Translations under genes and position numbers: made by a program
DNA from: Nostoc sp. JL34
GTDB taxonomy: Bacteria; Cyanobacteriota; Cyanobacteriia; Cyanobacteriales; Nostocaceae
DNA length: 33,858 nucleotides
Reading direction: 5' to 3'
Assembly (NCBI RefSeq): GCF_017114945.1
Contig: NZ_JABXKQ010000105.1
Span: forward strand, 1-33,858
The notes under the pieces: model-generated
Told to the model about the DNA's origin: nothing
Seen by the model: only the letters and a program-made list of their open reading frames with translations
Databases searched by the model: none
Part shown: positions 1 through 7,363 of the stretch, piece after piece
How the letters are laid out: each line of letters opens with the position of its first letter
Numbering within the stretch: position 1 is the stretch's first letter

Positions 1-84
1 TGTCATTTTGGAATCTCCCTTAGTTTTTATTAGTAAATAAGATGCGTTTGCCCTGAGCAATGGGGCGATCGTCATCCTTACAAG

Positions 85-408
85 TTGCAATTGGCTGGTT
101 ACTATTTGTGGGAAGCACGTCAACAAGGCAAGGCAATCAAGTGGGCGAAACAGCAGTTTGAACAACAGCTTGCAGATCCTAAATCTAAAGCAAAGGGACG
201 AGGATGGCAATTATGGCTGCATTGGTTAGTTTGGGATTTACCAGTGCGTCTGGGTAGAATAGCCAAGTTTATTGGTGGGGCTGTTGATGATGTGAGCAAC
301 TGGATTATCGGGATGGTAATCTTGCTTTTGCTCGTTTTGGTTTTGGTGGGTGTGCTGCACTGGAATGAAGTTTGGGATTTTGTGCGTGACAAGTTGGGGA
401 TAAAGTAG
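85..408 (+). CDS. Small single-pass membrane protein, unknown function, 5' end uncertain
   Basis: I do not recognise a family. The 107-residue product has a charged, Trp-rich N-terminal half, an amphipathic stretch, one clear transmembrane helix at about residues 74-92 (a Leu/Val run), and a short charged tail. It stops 2 bp before the ATG of the large membrane NTPase, so the two are very probably co-translated and may act together at the membrane. The start is doubtful: TTG at 85 is the only start-type codon in frame. The same frame is open from position 37 and reads convincingly (PEQWGDRHPYK before the TTG). Dropping one C from the CCC at 51-53 would join it to ATG 42. A frameshift or sequencing error near the 5' end is therefore possible. 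The gene is real with moderate confidence; its function is unknown. Confidence 0.6.
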   Translation: MQLAGYYLWEARQQGKAIKWAKQQFEQQLADPKSKAKGRGWQLWLHWLVWDLPVRLGRIAKFIGGAVDDVSNWIIGMVILLLLVLVLVGVLHWNEVWDFVRDKLGIK

Positions 409-410
409 CC

Positions 411-2879
411 ATGAATAATAAGTCGCCAGCATCAGGCTTTTGGACTTATGTGGCTGAATGTGTGCGCCTCCTCTATTGGATTTACTTAAAGCCATTTACC
501 TTTAAACGCTGGCTCCGCGATATTCATCCAGAACTAAAGCCGACAGACAACCCCTTTACTAAAAGAGTTGAGTTCCGCACTAATGCTAACTGGCGTCACT
601 ATAGTGGGCAGATTAAGTGGCTAACTGCCGTAGTCCCAATCTTGGCTTTATTGCTAGTGGCACCAGTTTACACTCTGGTTGCTGGTCATTTATTTAGCTG
701 GATCTCAAGCTGTGTTCTTTGGGTAGGCTGGTTGATTGGGCTGTTTGTGGGGCGTCGTAGCAATAAAAATAGACTAGTTCTTTTCATTTTTGCTTTTTTT
801 GCCTACCTTTTGATACCTAAATTATCAGGCATAGTGTTGAGTATGACATGGGTCATGGCGTTTAGCGCAGCGTCGTGGGTTGTAGTGATGGTCATGGTGT
901 TTGGCGTCGTGTTGGGCATAGCGTTTGACCTTATAGTCGTGGTATTTGGCGTGGCAGGAGGTATGGCGTTGGGCGTGGCGTTGGGGGTAGTGTCTGGCGT
1001 GATGCTTGGCGTAGCAGCAGGCATAGTGGTAGGCATAGCGGCAGGCATGGCAGTAGGCTTGGTGGTAGACGACAAGGCGTTGAACTTTGCTGGAAGCATG
1101 GCGTTGGTCGTGGGATTGGTCATGACCCAAAGTATGGTATTTGGAGTGACTACAGACCTAGCGTTTGGCGTGGGGGCAGGCATGGCGTTTATTCTTAGTG
1201 TGCTGCGAGTTTACTTCTGGTTGCCAGAATTACTGTGGATACTTACCCTATTCTTTGTTTCTTCCTATGGCAAGCGGGTAAATTGTTTAAGATACCTGCC
1301 ACCCCGTTTTGATGAACTGATTATTTTGCCATTGCCTTTTATGGCTCAGATGATTGTAGAGGCTTATCGAAACAACCCAGCTTCTGGCCGTGAGACTATT
1401 AATTATCTAATCTCTTCCACCAATCAGCAAAAAGTTGCTGCACAAGCAATTTCTGGTATTGCTGTAGATCTTCTCAATCGTTGTCAGAGGTTAAGCGATA
1501 TTGTGGAGATTGCCAACCAACTAGCGTGGATTCCCTCACCACCACCAAAGGAACTTGGCACTGTCCTACCCCAATTTTTGGATATTAGTCAGAATGTACG
1601 GGCATCAGAGGAAGCAACTTCACCTTATCGTCAATATGAGTTACTGAATATTCCCATCATTGCATTACGCCAACTGGAGCAAAGTCTGGCTTTGACAAAA
1701 AATGCTCGCGTTGCTGTCTCTTTTGGCAACACCGCACAAGGCTGGCTGACCATACTAGAGACGGCACAGCGCACTTTAGAGGAACAGGCACAGCAATCAA
1801 AAGAAATTCGGCAAGTTTATATTGCTGGTAATTCACTAGATCCGGAAACAGCAAAGAATCGTTTTAAAGGGCGAATTGATATATTTCGAGAAATCGAATC
1901 TTTGACGCTTTCTAAGCAACCGCCAGTGTTGTTACTCTATGGAGGGCGGAGGACAGGGAAAACCTCAGCGCTGAAATATCTCCCTTACAGAATAGGAGCA
2001 AATATTGTACCTTTGCTTGTAGATATACAAGGAGTTGCAGCAGCTACAACATTAAAAGCATTGGCTGAGAATTTAGCTAAAGAAATTATCGAAGCTGCAC
2101 GGCGATTACCCCGCAAAGTCTACTTGCCTAATCCAGATGCCAGTAAACTAGCTGAAGATCCATTTCCTGCGCTGCAAACTTGGCTAACAGAAATAGAACG
2201 CCGCAATCCTGGTAAGCGATTTCTCTTGTGTCTAGATGAATATGAGCGCTTAAGTGAGGTAGTGGAAGCAACAAGTAGCCGTGTACCGCTCAACTTTATT
2301 CGTAACCTGCTGCAACACCAACACAAGTGGATTCTACTTTTTAGTGGTTCGCACGAGTTATCTGAACTTCCCGCTTATTGGAGTGATTATCTAATTAACA
2401 CTCGTGCTTTGCGAATGACTTACTTGCAAGAATCAGAAGCCCACGATTTGATTCTAAAGCCAGTAGAGAACTTCCGCGATATATATGAACCAACTGCTGT
2501 AGATGCAATTATCCAAGTTACTCGCTGTCAACCTTATCTCGTTCAGTTGGTGTGTTATGAGGTGGTGGAGTTGCTAAACCGCGATATCAGAAGAAACAGG
2601 CGAGAAGCAGATACAGCAAAAGTAACTGCACAGGATGTTAAAGAGATTATTCCTGTTGTGCTTGAGCGAGGCGCTCCGTATTTTCAGGAATTATGGAGGA
2701 GTTTAGCAGATAGCGATAGCTCTCTTCTACGCCGGATAATCCACGGGGAAACTCCCACGCAGCAAGACAAAGGTGTTATTCGCAAACTAACGCGAAAAGA
2801 AATTTTGACTCCAGAAGGCAATGCTTTTCAAGTGCCTTTAGTACAAAAATATATAGAACAGTTGCTAGAAGAAGAATAA
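411..2879 (+). CDS. Membrane-anchored P-loop NTPase (AAA/STAND-like) with Gly-x-x-x membrane region
   Basis: The 822-residue protein has two parts. Residues about 60-300 are strongly hydrophobic, and 184-219 form nine consecutive tetrads that each start with Gly, which suggests tightly packed GxxxG helices. The C-terminal half is a soluble nucleotide-binding domain opening with a GRIDIF motif, then a Walker A loop GGRRTGKTS at 511-519 and a Walker B FLLCLDE with D609/E610. The end looks like a winged helix (about 760-820). This order matches the predicted AAA+/STAND ATPases that begin with an F-x-GR-x-x-IF segment. It probably couples NTP hydrolysis to a membrane event, but the substrate is unknown. 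It sits 2 bp after the small membrane protein, consistent with one operon. The coding region holds no HIP1 site, unlike most nearby genes. The domain assignment is secure; the role (signalling, defence, conflict) is open. Confidence 0.85.
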   Translation: MNNKSPASGFWTYVAECVRLLYWIYLKPFTFKRWLRDIHPELKPTDNPFTKRVEFRTNANWRHYSGQIKWLTAVVPILALLLVAPVYTLVAGHLFSWISSCVLWVGWLIGLFVGRRSNKNRLVLFIFAFFAYLLIPKLSGIVLSMTWVMAFSAASWVVVMVMVFGVVLGIAFDLIVVVFGVAGGMALGVALGVVSGVMLGVAAGIVVGIAAGMAVGLVVDDKALNFAGSMALVVGLVMTQSMVFGVTTDLAFGVGAGMAFILSVLRVYFWLPELLWILTLFFVSSYGKRVNCLRYLPPRFDELIILPLPFMAQMIVEAYRNNPASGRETINYLISSTNQQKVAAQAISGIAVDLLNRCQRLSDIVEIANQLAWIPSPPPKELGTVLPQFLDISQNVRASEEATSPYRQYELLNIPIIALRQLEQSLALTKNARVAVSFGNTAQGWLTILETAQRTLEEQAQQSKEIRQVYIAGNSLDPETAKNRFKGRIDIFREIESLTLSKQPPVLLLYGGRRTGKTSALKYLPYRIGANIVPLLVDIQGVAAATTLKALAENLAKEIIEAARRLPRKVYLPNPDASKLAEDPFPALQTWLTEIERRNPGKRFLLCLDEYERLSEVVEATSSRVPLNFIRNLLQHQHKWILLFSGSHELSELPAYWSDYLINTRALRMTYLQESEAHDLILKPVENFRDIYEPTAVDAIIQVTRCQPYLVQLVCYEVVELLNRDIRRNRREADTAKVTAQDVKEIIPVVLERGAPYFQELWRSLADSDSSLLRRIIHGETPTQQDKGVIRKLTRKEILTPEGNAFQVPLVQKYIEQLLEEE

Positions 2880-2895
2880 GCCAGCACTACACTAG

Positions 2896-3055
2896 TGCAT
2901 CGACCTGCACCTTTGATGTATCGGCCTGCATCTTTGATGTATCGGCTTGTACCTTTGATGTATCGGCTTGTACCTTTGATGTATCGGCTTGCACCTTTAA
3001 TGCATCGGCTTGCACCTTTAATGCATCGACCTGTACCTTTAATGCATCGGCTTGC
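2896..3055. repeat. 21-bp tandem repeat, about 7.6 copies
   Basis: Seven complete 21-bp units start at 2896, 2917, 2938, 2959, 2980, 3001 and 3022, with a 13-bp partial unit at 3043-3055. The unit core is TGyATCGrCyTGyAyCTTTrA, and variation between units is limited to a few transitions. The array starts 16 bp after the NTPase stop codon and overlaps the right arm of a small hairpin (GCACTA/TAGTGC, 2884-2898). Because 21 is a multiple of 3, the array stays open on the minus strand as seven-residue RCIKGAS-like repeats, which creates a long spurious-looking frame. It is also three times seven, in line with the heptad-based short tandem repeats of Nostoc genomes. Its function is unknown; slippage should make the copy number variable. 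Confidence 0.9.
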
Positions 3056-3064
3056 AAAAATTAA

Positions 3065-3093
3065 GTAGAGACATAGCACTGCTACCTCTCTAC
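3065..3093. repeat. Imperfect palindrome, possible bidirectional terminator
   Basis: Left arm GTAGAGACATAGCA (3065-3078) pairs with right arm TGCTACCTCTCTAC (3080-3093) with two mismatches around a single central base. It lies between the converging NTPase gene (plus) and the M56 peptidase gene (minus). Palindromes built on GTAGAGAC are common dispersed elements in Nostoc genomes. It could fold into a terminator hairpin for either side, and a T-rich stretch follows at about 3109-3118. The termination role is inferred only from position. Confidence 0.5.
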
Positions 3094-3125
3094 ATTTGTT
3101 ATTAACATTGCTTTTTTAATTCAAC

Positions 3126-3968
3126 TTAAGTGTGAAACATCACAGTCAGTAGAGGCAGGAACGCCAACAAAAAGCCATGCCAAGATTGCAATTTAGCTTC
3201 TGGGGTTGGTTCTGGTGGTGCTAATAGAGCTTCTACTCTTTGTTCTAAACGATCTGCACCAGAGGAACCTAATGCAGCACAACAAATTTCCGATAAGACT
3301 GGGGCGCTACTAACCACTAATAAAAGTGATTCCGCTAACACCAGAGGGTCTACCTGCAATGCTGCATAACCATCGGCACGGAGTTCGCGCAAAGCTAACA
3401 GTTCTTCCCACAAAGGCTCTGTATTGGGCAACCATGCAGTGCAAGAACGCACCCAACCCAGCCAGAAAAACCAGAACGTATCCCTATAATAGTGATGCCC
3501 TTGCTCATGGGCTAAGACGCTTTCTAAATGAGCTGGTGAGAGAGTTTGTACTAATCCTTGGCTAACCACTAGTTCTGGTTGCCAAAAACCGATTTGACCT
3601 GCAAACAACGCGCCCGTTTGCAGCAGTCTGGCTCGTCTATCGCCAACACTGACTAAAGGGCAGTTCCGGGCAGATTCTACAGACTGCCAACCCTGGAAGG
3701 CAAGTTTAATGCATGAAATGGCAAAAAATGCCAAATAAATTAATGCCAGTAAATAGCTAATTGAGCCTGTATACATCCCGCCCATTTGTCCTTGGGGGCC
3801 CATGAACAGCACAGCGATCGCAGTCATGAAAATTAGCAAGGGCGGAAAGAGAAACAAAAATAGCGATCGCTGCCACCGCACACTCCAATTGCCTTGGGGT
3901 TGATTCCAAACGGATCTTAACCACCAGGCGACTGCCAAAGCATTTAAAATCATCATCAGATGCATCAT
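3126..3968 (-). CDS. M56 (BlaR1/MecR1-like) membrane metallopeptidase
   Basis: This 280-residue integral membrane protein has the zinc-binding motif HEQGH (H154, E155, H158) and a downstream third-ligand motif ELRAD (E196 or the adjacent R-E-L-R segment, about 195-199), as in M56/M48 gluzincins. Hydrophobic helices lie at about 5-20, 33-57, 68-90, 160-175 and 262-279. The large external penicillin-sensing domain of classical BlaR1 is absent. The start codon overlaps the repressor stop (ATGA, 3965-3968), so the two genes are translationally coupled. By analogy with BlaR1/BlaI, the peptidase would cleave the BlaI-type repressor upon a membrane or cell-wall signal. No beta-lactamase gene lies nearby, so the target regulon is probably something else. 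The family call is firm; the signal is unknown. Confidence 0.88.
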   Translation of the reverse strand: MMHLMMILNALAVAWWLRSVWNQPQGNWSVRWQRSLFLFLFPPLLIFMTAIAVLFMGPQGQMGGMYTGSISYLLALIYLAFFAISCIKLAFQGWQSVESARNCPLVSVGDRRARLLQTGALFAGQIGFWQPELVVSQGLVQTLSPAHLESVLAHEQGHHYYRDTFWFFWLGWVRSCTAWLPNTEPLWEELLALRELRADGYAALQVDPLVLAESLLLVVSSAPVLSEICCAALGSSGADRLEQRVEALLAPPEPTPEAKLQSWHGFLLAFLPLLTVMFHT

Positions 3969-4384
3969 TGTTCCTCCCTGGCTTGGCGTGCAGATTGAAT
4001 ACGTTTGGCGATCGCTGCTATTTGCTCACTAGCTGCTTCATCCAGACTATCAGCAAAGGCAGCAACAACATCGGGATTCCCCACCGCCAAAAATCGCTGT
4101 AACTGCTCGTGAGCTTTGATGACTTCTGATTGTTGCTTACTCAGCATTGGCCGCCAATAGAATGCCCGCTCTTTCTTGTCGCAAGCCAGCCAACCTTTAT
4201 CAGTGAGGCGACGTAAAACGGTGGTGACAGAAGTATACGCTAATTCGCGGTTGGGATCGGCGAGGATGCGATCGTGTACATCCTTGACTGTGGCTGAACC
4301 AAGTTCCCAGATGATATTTAAAATTTCCGCTTCCAACGGGCCTAAAGATAGTTGTTTAGGGCGGTAGTCGGGTAAAGGTGCCAT
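3965..4384 (-). CDS. BlaI/MecI/CopY-family transcriptional repressor
   Basis: The 139-residue protein has an N-terminal winged-helix domain typical of penicillinase repressors: LGPLEAEILNIIWELG (about 14-29), a recognition-helix segment containing TSVTTVLRRLTDKGWL (51-66), then a basic wing. The C-terminal part (about 80-139) is a helical dimerisation and cleavage region. It is the first gene of a two-gene operon with the M56 peptidase, overlapping it by 4 bp. Family members bind dyads with TACA/TGTA-like half-sites as dimers and are inactivated by proteolysis. I found no convincing operator directly upstream of the ATG. No strong ribosome binding site precedes this ATG, but the start fits the family N-terminus. 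Confidence 0.9.
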   Translation of the reverse strand: MAPLPDYRPKQLSLGPLEAEILNIIWELGSATVKDVHDRILADPNRELAYTSVTTVLRRLTDKGWLACDKKERAFYWRPMLSKQQSEVIKAHEQLQRFLAVGNPDVVAAFADSLDEAASEQIAAIAKRIQSARQAREEQ

Positions 4385-4831
4385 AGCAATTTCAATGGGG
4401 AGTGGGGAGTGGGCAGAGACGCGATTAATCTCGTCTGTACTGGGGAGTAGGGAATGAGTGAATATCTGTCCCTTAGCGGTGTAACCTTGAAGCTGTAACT
4501 TTTTCCCCTTTTAGAAGGTCTGTTCTTGTTTTAGATTACAAGATAGTGCAGCAAGTCTGAAAGTCTAAAATCATAAAAATGGGCTTTTTGAGTATTTATT
4601 AGGGATTAAAAACAGGCAGAGGGGCTGCGTTCCTGCTGAGGGTAAAATTCTCCCTTGCTCCCTACCGCCTTGCTTCTTCCCCATTCCCCACTCCCATCTA
4701 TGTATTAAATGAGATACATTTTGTATTTTGATGGTAAAAATACTTTAGGATCAATTGTGACTATAGTTAGTGACAGCAACTAGGTAGAATGTTATTTGCG
4801 GCAGTAGTATTAAAACAGGTGTATCCAGCGC
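4385..4831. other. Intergenic region with palindrome and G-rich/C-rich repeat blocks
   Basis: This 447-bp divergent spacer lies between the BlaI-type gene and the ComB-like gene and contains no gene I can support. It holds GGGGAGT-type repeats (about 4397-4453) interrupted by a near-perfect 20-bp palindrome at 4417-4436 centred on ATTAAT, with arms AGACGCG and TCGTCT-type. A complementary C-rich block lies at 4675-4696. The two blocks could pair over long range. Both promoters must lie here, but I cannot place them with confidence. An 11-bp dyad TACATTTTGTA sits at 4715-4725. Confidence 0.6.
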
Positions 4832-5566
4832 GTGAAGTTATTCGTATACCACACTCCTGAATTGACTCCCACGGATAAAGCGCCAGAATGTGCGATCGCA
4901 GTCGATGTCTTGCGAGCCACTAGCACAATTGCGACAGTTTTGGCATCTGGAGGCGAAGCTGTACAAGTATTCAGCGATTTAGATCAGTTAATTGAAGTTA
5001 GCGAAAAATGGCCCCCTGAAAAACGTCTGCGGGCTGGAGAACGCGGCGGCGCGAAAGTCGCTGGTTTTGAGTTGGGTAACTCTCCCCTCGACTGCACGCC
5101 AGAATTAGTGCAAGGGCGGCGTTTGTTTATCAGTACCACAAATGGCACTCGTGCTTTACAACGGGTACAAGATTCTGCAAATGTCTTAGCAGCAGCCTTG
5201 ATTAACCGGGCGGCGGTGGTGCAATTTCTCTTAGATAAGCAACCAGAGACAGTGTGGATTGTCGGTTCTGGCTGGGAAGGCAGTTATTCCTTAGAGGATA
5301 CAGTTTGTGCAGGTGCGATCGCTCATAGTATTTTGCAGCAAACTAAGTTGTCACCTGAAGAAATAGCTGGGAATGATGAAGTAATTAGTGCGATCGCTCT
5401 TTACTCTCAATGGCAAGATAACTTATTGGGATTACTTCACTTAGCTAGTCACGGCCAACGATTGTTGCGTCTTGACTGTCAAGAAGATTTAAAATATTGT
5501 TCTCAAACTGATATTTTAGATGTTTTACCAATACAACATGAAACGGGAGTTTTGAAAAGGGGATAG
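4832..5566 (+). CDS. comB: 2-phosphosulfolactate phosphatase family protein (ComB-like)
   Basis: This 244-residue protein belongs to the ComB phosphatase family. Visible family features are the early [13 protein letters not shown] segment (about 22-34), the [17 protein letters not shown] stretch (about 70-86), the STTNGTRAL motif (about 106-114) and the [10 protein letters not shown] segment (about 158-167). In methanogens ComB hydrolyses 2-phosphosulfolactate in coenzyme M synthesis. Cyanobacteria do not make coenzyme M, so the substrate here is probably another phosphate ester. The start is GTG at 4832; no better start or Shine-Dalgarno is visible. The gene stands alone between a divergent regulator operon and the convergent rmlD, and carries two HIP1 sites near its end, so it looks native. 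Family certain, substrate unknown. Confidence 0.9.
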   Translation: MKLFVYHTPELTPTDKAPECAIAVDVLRATSTIATVLASGGEAVQVFSDLDQLIEVSEKWPPEKRLRAGERGGAKVAGFELGNSPLDCTPELVQGRRLFISTTNGTRALQRVQDSANVLAAALINRAAVVQFLLDKQPETVWIVGSGWEGSYSLEDTVCAGAIAHSILQQTKLSPEEIAGNDEVISAIALYSQWQDNLLGLLHLASHGQRLLRLDCQEDLKYCSQTDILDVLPIQHETGVLKRG

Positions 5567-5655
5567 CGACTGGGGACTAGGGACTAGTGACTGGGGATTA
5601 AGGAAGAGTTTTCCCAATCCCCAATCCCCAATCCCCAGTACCCAATACCCAATCT
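5567..5655. repeat. Heptad G-block/C-block repeat with hairpin potential
   Basis: A run of GGGACTA/GGGACTG-like heptads (5570-5601) is followed at once by CCCAATC/CCCAATA heptads (5615-5655). The two halves are largely complementary, so the RNA could fold into a G/C-rich hairpin between the converging comB-like and rmlD genes and terminate transcription from both sides. The C-block forms the last codons of rmlD. This is a typical Nostoc short tandem heptad repeat. Confidence 0.75.
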
Positions 5656-6518
5656 TGAAGCATTTGCTGGAGTCTTTGTCGCCAATGAGGGGGATAACTC
5701 CCTAGAATTGCTGAAATTTTTCCACAAGCAAGGACGGAATAAGCAGGGCGACGGGCTGGTGTGGGATATTCAGCTGTTGTAATGGGGACAATACCTTCAA
5801 CTTTCAAAGGGAAGCCTAGCTGTTGGGCTTCTTCAAAAATAGCAACGGCAAAATCATACCAGCTAGCAACGCCGCTATTAGTGTAGTGATAAGTGCCGCT
5901 AATTTCTGGGGTTAACAGGGGAATCATCTGGGCTATAACTGCCGCTATATCTTGCGCCCAAGTTGGGCTACCAATTTGATCGGCGACAACACGCAGTTCT
6001 TGGCGTTCTGCACCTAGTCGCAGCATAGTTTTGACAAAGTTACTTTTGCCAAAGGTTCCATAAACCCAAGCTGTGCGGAGAATGAGATGATGGGCGCAAG
6101 TTTTCCGAATAGCTTCTTCTCCAGCGAGTTTGGTTTTACCATAGACACTCAAAGGATTAGTCGCATCGGTTTCTTGGTAAGGGCTACAGCCATTGCCATC
6201 AAAAACGTAATCGGTCGAAATATGAATTAGAAAAGCTCCTAATTTTTGGCTTTCTTGAGCAAGAATGAGGGGTGCAGTAGCATTAATAGCGGTAGCAAGT
6301 TCGGATTCACTTTCAGCTTTGTCTACAGCAGTGTAAGCAGCAGCGTTAATGATAATTTGCGGCTGCTTGGATCTGATAACATTGCGGAGAGTATCGGGTT
6401 GGGCAAGGTCTACTGTTGGGCGTGCTACTGAGATAACATTGCCGTTAGATGAGAGTATTTGTTGTAGTTCCTTACCCACTTGACCATTGCTACCAATCAG
6501 CAAAATTGATTTAGTCAT
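5598..6518 (-). CDS. rfbD: dTDP-4-dehydrorhamnose reductase RmlD
   Basis: RmlD catalyses the last step of dTDP-L-rhamnose synthesis, NAD(P)H-dependent reduction of dTDP-4-dehydro-L-rhamnose. The 306-residue protein begins MTKSILLIGSNGQVG, giving the Rossmann GxxGxxG at 9-15. The short-chain dehydrogenase YxxxK is in SVYGKTKLAGE, and STDYVFDG and the LRTAWVYG segment are RmlD hallmarks. I chose ATG 6518 because the frame upstream to 6689 is translated repeat DNA (SLVIG-like) with no family similarity. The last ~17 residues are encoded by the CCCAATC-type heptad repeat, so the tail looks like read-through into repeat DNA. It lies downstream of rmlC in the same orientation. rmlB, needed for the pathway, is not in this window. 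Confidence 0.93.
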   Translation of the reverse strand: MTKSILLIGSNGQVGKELQQILSSNGNVISVARPTVDLAQPDTLRNVIRSKQPQIIINAAAYTAVDKAESESELATAINATAPLILAQESQKLGAFLIHISTDYVFDGNGCSPYQETDATNPLSVYGKTKLAGEEAIRKTCAHHLILRTAWVYGTFGKSNFVKTMLRLGAERQELRVVADQIGSPTWAQDIAAVIAQMIPLLTPEISGTYHYTNSGVASWYDFAVAIFEEAQQLGFPLKVEGIVPITTAEYPTPARRPAYSVLACGKISAILGSYPPHWRQRLQQMLQDWVLGTGDWGLGIGKTLP

Positions 6519-6657
6519 TTGTGATTTGTCATTTGTCCAAGAGAAGCCACGCCCACTCTTTAATGTGGTTTGAATTAGTCCGATGAAAGACAAAGTTTTT
6601 CCGCCCACCATAAAAGTAAGCTCAGGGTATCGCAAGAAGCGGGGTATGTAACAAAAT

Positions 6658-6699
6658 CCAATGACCAATGACCAATGACCAATGACCAATGACCAATGA
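6658..6699. repeat. CCAATGA heptad repeat, six perfect copies
   Basis: Six identical 7-bp units CCAATGA fill 6658-6699 in the spacer between rmlC and rmlD. A related degenerate stretch (ATTTGTC) lies beside the rmlD start at about 6517-6537. This is a classical cyanobacterial short tandemly repeated repetitive sequence. Read in the minus frame of rmlD it yields a false N-terminal extension. Confidence 0.92.
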
Positions 6700-6703
6700 C
6701 TAC

Positions 6704-7249
6704 TTAATCAAATATTTCAGCAGCTTTCAAAGGTTTACCAGCTTGGTCTTTAGCTGATAAAATCGGTGGCGCACTCACGGGCCAATCTATCGCTAAATCT
6801 GGATCGTTCCATAGAATTGTGCGATCGCTTTGGGGCGCGTAATAATCTGTAGTTTTGTAGACAACTTCGGCTATTTCTGAAAGCGCGAGGAAACCATGAG
6901 CAAAGCCTGGTGGTATCCACAGTAAGCGTTTGTTCTCAGCACTGAGTTCAGAACCCACCCACTTACCAAAAGTAGCCGAGCTTTTTCTAATGTCTACAGC
7001 TACGTCAAAAATAGTCCCGACAACAGCACGGATGAGTTTTCCTTGTGGTTGTTGGATTTGGTAATGCAGCCCACGCAGGACGTTTTGCTTAGAGCAAGAG
7101 TGGTTATCTTGGACAAAGTTCGTAAAAATACCTGTCTCTTGAGCAAACTTGTGATGGTTGTAGGCTTCAAAAAAGAAACCGCGATCGTCCGTAAATACTT
7201 TGGGTTCGAGTTGTATAACTTCGGCAATTTTGGTATGTACAATACTCAT
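6704..7249 (-). CDS. rfbC: dTDP-4-dehydrorhamnose 3,5-epimerase RmlC
   Basis: RmlC epimerises C3 and C5 of dTDP-4-dehydro-6-deoxy-D-glucose. The 181-residue length is normal for the family. Diagnostic segments are FTDDRGFFFEAY (19-30), FVQDNHS (45-51), LRGLHYQ with catalytic His62, QGKLIRAVVG with Lys71, and WIPPGFAHGF (111-120). Tyr131 in the VVYKTTDYY segment fits the active-site tyrosine. It is a cupin-fold homodimer in characterised relatives. It lies between rmlA (upstream, 114-bp gap) and rmlD (downstream, 185-bp repeat-containing gap), all on the minus strand, so the three are likely one transcription unit feeding rhamnose into the polysaccharide locus next door. Confidence 0.95.
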   Translation of the reverse strand: MSIVHTKIAEVIQLEPKVFTDDRGFFFEAYNHHKFAQETGIFTNFVQDNHSCSKQNVLRGLHYQIQQPQGKLIRAVVGTIFDVAVDIRKSSATFGKWVGSELSAENKRLLWIPPGFAHGFLALSEIAEVVYKTTDYYAPQSDRTILWNDPDLAIDWPVSAPPILSAKDQAGKPLKAAEIFD

Positions 7250-7363
7250 TAATATTACAAGTAATGTGCCACAGTGTTAATTGTGAGAGTAATTTAATAC
7301 TTGTATTTTACAGGTATTAGAATAAGATTTTGACTGTGGCTTTTCTTGTTATTAATCAGAAAA

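Noticed and set aside
825..1130. Long His/Tyr-rich minus-strand frame opposite the NTPase membrane region
   Set aside because: It is the antisense image of the Gly-x-x-x codon repeat; no start signal and the composition follows directly from the repeat.
2828..3079. Minus-strand frame of 83 codons with RCIKGAS-like heptapeptide repeats
   Set aside because: It is the translation of the 21-bp tandem array plus the antisense 3' end of the NTPase gene, with no ribosome binding site or known family; reported as a repeat.
4715..4725. TACATTTTGTA dyad as a BlaI-type operator
   Set aside because: It has TACA/TGTA half-sites, but is about 330 bp from the blaI-type start and short AT-rich dyads occur by chance; not enough to call.
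6519..6689. N-terminal extension of RmlD from ATG 6689
   Set aside because: The sequence is translated heptad repeats and random DNA; RmlD homologues start at the MTKSILLIG position.
6658..6699. Tandem repeats considered as a CRISPR array
   Set aside because: Units are 7 bp without spacers; none of the repeat arrays in the window has unique spacers or nearby cas genes.
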